A DNA stretch of 64,000 nt from Aeromicrobium sp. Root236. Its GTDB lineage: Bacteria > Actinomycetota > Actinomycetes > Propionibacteriales > Nocardioidaceae. How positions within the stretch are numbered: position 1 is the first letter of the stretch; each line of letters begins with the position of its first letter. The notes beneath the pieces were generated by a model. It was not told the origin of the DNA. It did not search any database and saw only the letters and a program-made list of their open reading frames with translations. The stretch is from NCBI RefSeq assembly GCF_001428805.1, contig NZ_LMIS01000001.1, positions 2,674,452 through 2,738,451 on the forward strand. The letters run 5' to 3'. Positions 60,833 through 64,000 of this stretch are shown here, one piece after another. Made by a program: the position numbers and the translations under genes.

Positions 60833-61524
60833 GTCGCCACCTGCGCCAGGTAGAACGCCACGGCCTCGTCTGCTGGACCGTCGAAACGTACGGAGGCGTC
60901 GTCGACGACCAGCACGCGGTCGCAACGTGCCGCGAGCTCGAGGTCGTGCGTGACGAGGAGCAGCTGTTGGTCGAGCGAGAAGAGCAGGTCGGCGACACGA
61001 CGTGTGTTGACCAGGTCGAGCAGGGTGGTGGGCTCGTCGGCGACCAGGATCTGCGGCTCGGTGGCGAGAACGCCTGCGAGAGCGAGGAGCTGCTTCTGGC
61101 CGCCGGACAGGGCGTGCACGCTGGTGTCCGCGAGATCGCGCAGTCCGTAGGCCTCCAGGACGGCGAGCGCTCGCTCGCGGCGGGCGGACCGATCGACCTT
61201 GAGGCGCCGCAGTGACAGCTCGACGTCCTCGACGCCGGTCGGCATGACGAGCTGCGCAGAGGGATCGGTGAACGCGAAGCCGACCCGCCTGCGTACCTCG
61301 GCACCCTTGCGCGCCACGTCGAGGCCGTCGACCGTGACCGTGCCTTCGGTCGCCTCGACCAATCCGTTGACGAGCCGGGCGACCGTCGACTTGCCTGAGC
61401 CGTTGGCACCGATGAGTCCGACTCGCTGCTCGGTCAAGGTGAACGAGGTCGGCGCCAGGATCACGAGCTCACCGTCGGGGGTCTTGACCCGGACGGAGAC
61501 CTCGTCGAACTGGATGGCGGGCAC
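60829..61524 (-). CDS. bioM: Energy-coupling factor ATPase BioM
   Basis: 231 aa ABC ATPase: Walker A LIGANGSGKSTVARLVNG, Q-loop FAFTDPSAQLVMPTGVED, signature HALSGGQKQLLALAG, Walker B ILVADEPTTLLDLVN and H-loop LLVTHDLE. Powers biotin uptake with BioN and BioY. Nine bases separate it from bioY; all three form one operon. Confidence 0.94.
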   Translation of the reverse strand: MPAIQFDEVSVRVKTPDGELVILAPTSFTLTEQRVGLIGANGSGKSTVARLVNGLVEATEGTVTVDGLDVARKGAEVRRRVGFAFTDPSAQLVMPTGVEDVELSLRRLKVDRSARRERALAVLEAYGLRDLADTSVHALSGGQKQLLALAGVLATEPQILVADEPTTLLDLVNTRRVADLLFSLDQQLLLVTHDLELAARCDRVLVVDDASVRFDGPADEAVAFYLAQVAT

Positions 61525-61533
61525 GCCTCAGTA

Positions 61534-62142
61534 TCAGTCCTTGCGGAGCAGGCGGGGAAACGCGCGGTGCACCTCAGCGGCGACCATCGCGACGAGCGCC
61601 GTCTTGGCCAGGTCGCCGAGCCAGAACACCTTGTCGATGTTGAAGGCGTCCTCGAAGCTGTTGGCCCCGTCAGGCAGGCGCCACATGAGTCCGGCGATGC
61701 CTGCCGGGTGGATGACGAGGACGCTGCCCGCGAGCGAGCAGGCGAAGATCGCCAGGGCGCTCGTCGCGCCCTTGCGCCCCGCGACGTACTTGACCAGGAA
61801 TCCGGCCAGCGCCGCGGCGACGGGGAAGGCCAGGAGATAGCCGATCGACGGCTTGGTGAAGGTCGACGGCCCGCCCGCCTGGTCGGTGAAGATCGGCAGC
61901 CCGGCGAAGCCGACAGCGAGGTAGAGCGCCACGGCGAGGAAGCCGCGCAGCGGGCCCAGCACGACACCGGCCAGCATCACGCCGATGGTCTGGAGGGTGA
62001 TGGGGACGACGCTCCCCGCCACGTGGATGCCGGGGATCAGCGCACAGGCGGCGATGAGCGCAGCGAAGGCGGCGATGAGTGCCAGGTCGGTCGTGTCGAA
62101 CTGCGCCTTGGTCGGCGTGGTGGCGGCCTCGGGCGTGCTCAT
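61534..62142 (-). CDS. bioY: Biotin transporter substrate-binding protein BioY
   Basis: 202 aa, six helices. VVPITLQTIGVMLAGVVLGP is the BioY signature region, then FAGLPIFTDQAGGPSTFTKP and IGYLLAFPVAAALAG. The S component binds biotin in the membrane. Divergent from bioQ with two tandem BioQ-type operators between, so uptake is shut off when biotin is plentiful. Confidence 0.94.
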   Translation of the reverse strand: MSTPEAATTPTKAQFDTTDLALIAAFAALIAACALIPGIHVAGSVVPITLQTIGVMLAGVVLGPLRGFLAVALYLAVGFAGLPIFTDQAGGPSTFTKPSIGYLLAFPVAAALAGFLVKYVAGRKGATSALAIFACSLAGSVLVIHPAGIAGLMWRLPDGANSFEDAFNIDKVFWLGDLAKTALVAMVAAEVHRAFPRLLRKD

Positions 62143-62175
62143 GCGATCTCCTGCGTGCTGAAAGGGGGACGTACC

Positions 62176-62188
62176 TGAACGATGCTCA
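62176..62188. promoter_or_regulatory. bioQ: BioQ-type operator, bioY-proximal
   Basis: TGAACGATGCTCA (one mismatch from the TGAAC-N3-GTTCA dyad), flanked CC/GG as at the bioA-bioB site. It lies 15 bases from the second site, about one and a half helical turns. Confidence 0.7.
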
Positions 62189-62190
62189 GG

Positions 62191-62203
62191 TGAACGGCGT
62201 TCA
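62191..62203. promoter_or_regulatory. bioQ: BioQ-type operator, bioQ-proximal
   Basis: TGAACGGCGTTCA is a perfect TGAAC-N3-GTTCA dyad next to a CCTATAGG stretch that may hold the bioQ -10 region. Autoregulation of bioQ is implied. Confidence 0.75.
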
Positions 62204-62250
62204 GGCTAGCCTATAGGCTGGTCGCACCGTCAATTCGAGCCGGAGGCCAC

Positions 62251-62829
62251 GTGCGCTATCACCGTTCCGACATCGTCGAGCGTGCTGTCGGAATCCTCGA
62301 CATGTACGGCCTGCCGGACATGTCGATGCGCCGGATCGCCTCCGAGCTGGGGCTGCAGCCCAGCGCGCTCTACCACCACTTCGCCAACAAGCAGGTGCTG
62401 CTGGCGGCCGTCGCCGACGAGCTGCTGGCTCGCGGTGCGCGTCCGGTGCCGACCGACGAGCCGTGGGACGCGCAGGTCGTCGCGGTCAGCCGCGAGCTGC
62501 GCGACGCGATGCTCGCCTACCGCGACGGCGCCGAGCTGATCGCCACGGTGCACGCGTTCGGACTCGGTGCGGTGTCGCTCAACAGCCGCCTCGCCGGCGC
62601 GATCTCGGCGGGCGGCTTCGACGACGCGTTCGCCCGCTCGGCCGCGACGACGATCCTCTATTTCGTGTTCGGCCACGTGTCCGACGAGCAGACGCACCTG
62701 CAGGCCAACAGCGTCGGGGCGATCGACGACGAGCCGCTCGACCGGGCCGGCGCGGACTCGTTCGAGCTCGGCCTCACCCTGATCCTCGACGGCATCCGCC
62801 TCCACGAATCAACAACCGCAAGCATCTAG
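62251..62829 (+). CDS. bioQ: TetR-family biotin repressor BioQ
   Basis: 192 aa. HTH: SDIVERAVGILDMYGLPDMS and LGLQPSALYHHFANKQVLLA; helical C-terminal effector domain. GTG 62251 has GGAGG six bases upstream. Location beside bioY with TGAAC-N3-GTTCA sites here and at bioA-bioB matches actinobacterial BioQ, which represses biotin synthesis and uptake genes. How it senses biotin status is indirect in other species. Confidence 0.88.
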   Translation: MRYHRSDIVERAVGILDMYGLPDMSMRRIASELGLQPSALYHHFANKQVLLAAVADELLARGARPVPTDEPWDAQVVAVSRELRDAMLAYRDGAELIATVHAFGLGAVSLNSRLAGAISAGGFDDAFARSAATTILYFVFGHVSDEQTHLQANSVGAIDDEPLDRAGADSFELGLTLILDGIRLHESTTASI

Positions 62830-62938
62830 GCCTGCTTAACCACCGACCCAGCCATAGCGAGCGAAGCGAGCAGGCGGCCTGGTGCGAGCGCCAGCGAGCA
62901 ACAGGAGTGAGCGGCGACGAAGGAGCCGCGGCCGCCTA
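62830..62938. repeat. Intergenic low-complexity GAGCG-rich stretch with distant inverted ends
   Basis: Between convergent bioQ and guaB1, repeats of GCGAGCGAAGCGAGC/GCGAGCGCCAGCGAGC type are bracketed by AGGCGGCC (62872-62879) and GGCCGCCT (62930-62937). No coding sense. It could act as a terminator or be a degenerate repeat element. Confidence 0.4.

Positions 62939-64000
<1,062 letters not shown>

Overview
The window is chromosomal DNA of a high-GC actinobacterium, most likely a member of the Nocardioidaceae (Aeromicrobium/Nocardioides-like). Supporting signs are the strong G/C bias at third codon positions, frequent GTG starts, 4-bp gene overlaps and several genes that look leaderless. Actinobacteria-specific genes are present (WhiB, a MarP-type protease, GuaB1, BioQ, BsaP). 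The gene order from ponA2-like through whiB4, the ArsA pair, DUF4177, RidA, MBL, crp, nth, tlpA, NUDIX and marP to acs matches the Mycobacterium tuberculosis Rv3682-Rv3667 neighbourhood. The genus is an inference; no 16S gene is present.

Layout. 1-4.5 kb: a PAP2-type membrane protein (cut by the window edge), a ComB-like phosphatase, a ClpP-like pair whose second member has lost the catalytic serine, a DUF1579-like gene divergent from a MarR regulator, an XRE regulator and a DUF6069 membrane protein. 4.6-6.7 kb: an ECF42-type sigma factor with two DGPF/YCII proteins; two identical 10-N10-10 promoter motifs mark its likely regulon. 6.7-10.2 kb: a large secreted Gly-rich/MBG/RTX protein and a divergent membrane protein. 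10.2-10.7 kb: tRNA-Ser, an array of palindromic repeats and the small SRP RNA. 10.7-20.3 kb: two drug-type MFS exporters with TetR and ArsR regulators, an acyl-CoA dehydrogenase pair, a ThrE-type exporter, a hydrolase and a VOC protein.

20.3-28 kb is housekeeping: dnaX, a PabB-PabC-PabA triple fusion, recR, lysC (with an internal beta-subunit start) and asd. 28-36 kb: acetoacetyl-CoA synthetase, a membrane protein, tRNA-Pro, a metallophosphoesterase, a FUSC-type protein, YqeY and a class A PBP. 36.4-47 kb is the mycobacteria-like block. It is interrupted between the MBL gene and crp by a lower-GC AbiEi/DUF559 endonuclease-like gene bracketed by two 65-bp palindromes. 47-55.9 kb covers acetate metabolism: acs, actP with its DUF485 partner, and a second symporter with a LytS/LytTR two-component system. 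Crp-type sites lie before acs, before actP and before crp itself.

55.9-62.8 kb holds a nearly complete biotin module: bioA-F-D, divergent bioB-bsaP, bioNMY uptake genes and the regulator bioQ. Three TGAAC-N3-(G/C)TCA-type operators tie it together. The window ends in a 5'-truncated guaB1.

The most unusual items are the palindrome-bracketed endonuclease cassette (41139-42242), the PabBCA fusion whose linker is a hairpin-rich repeat read in frame (24304-24399), the serine-less ClpP paralogue and the ECF42 promoter pair.
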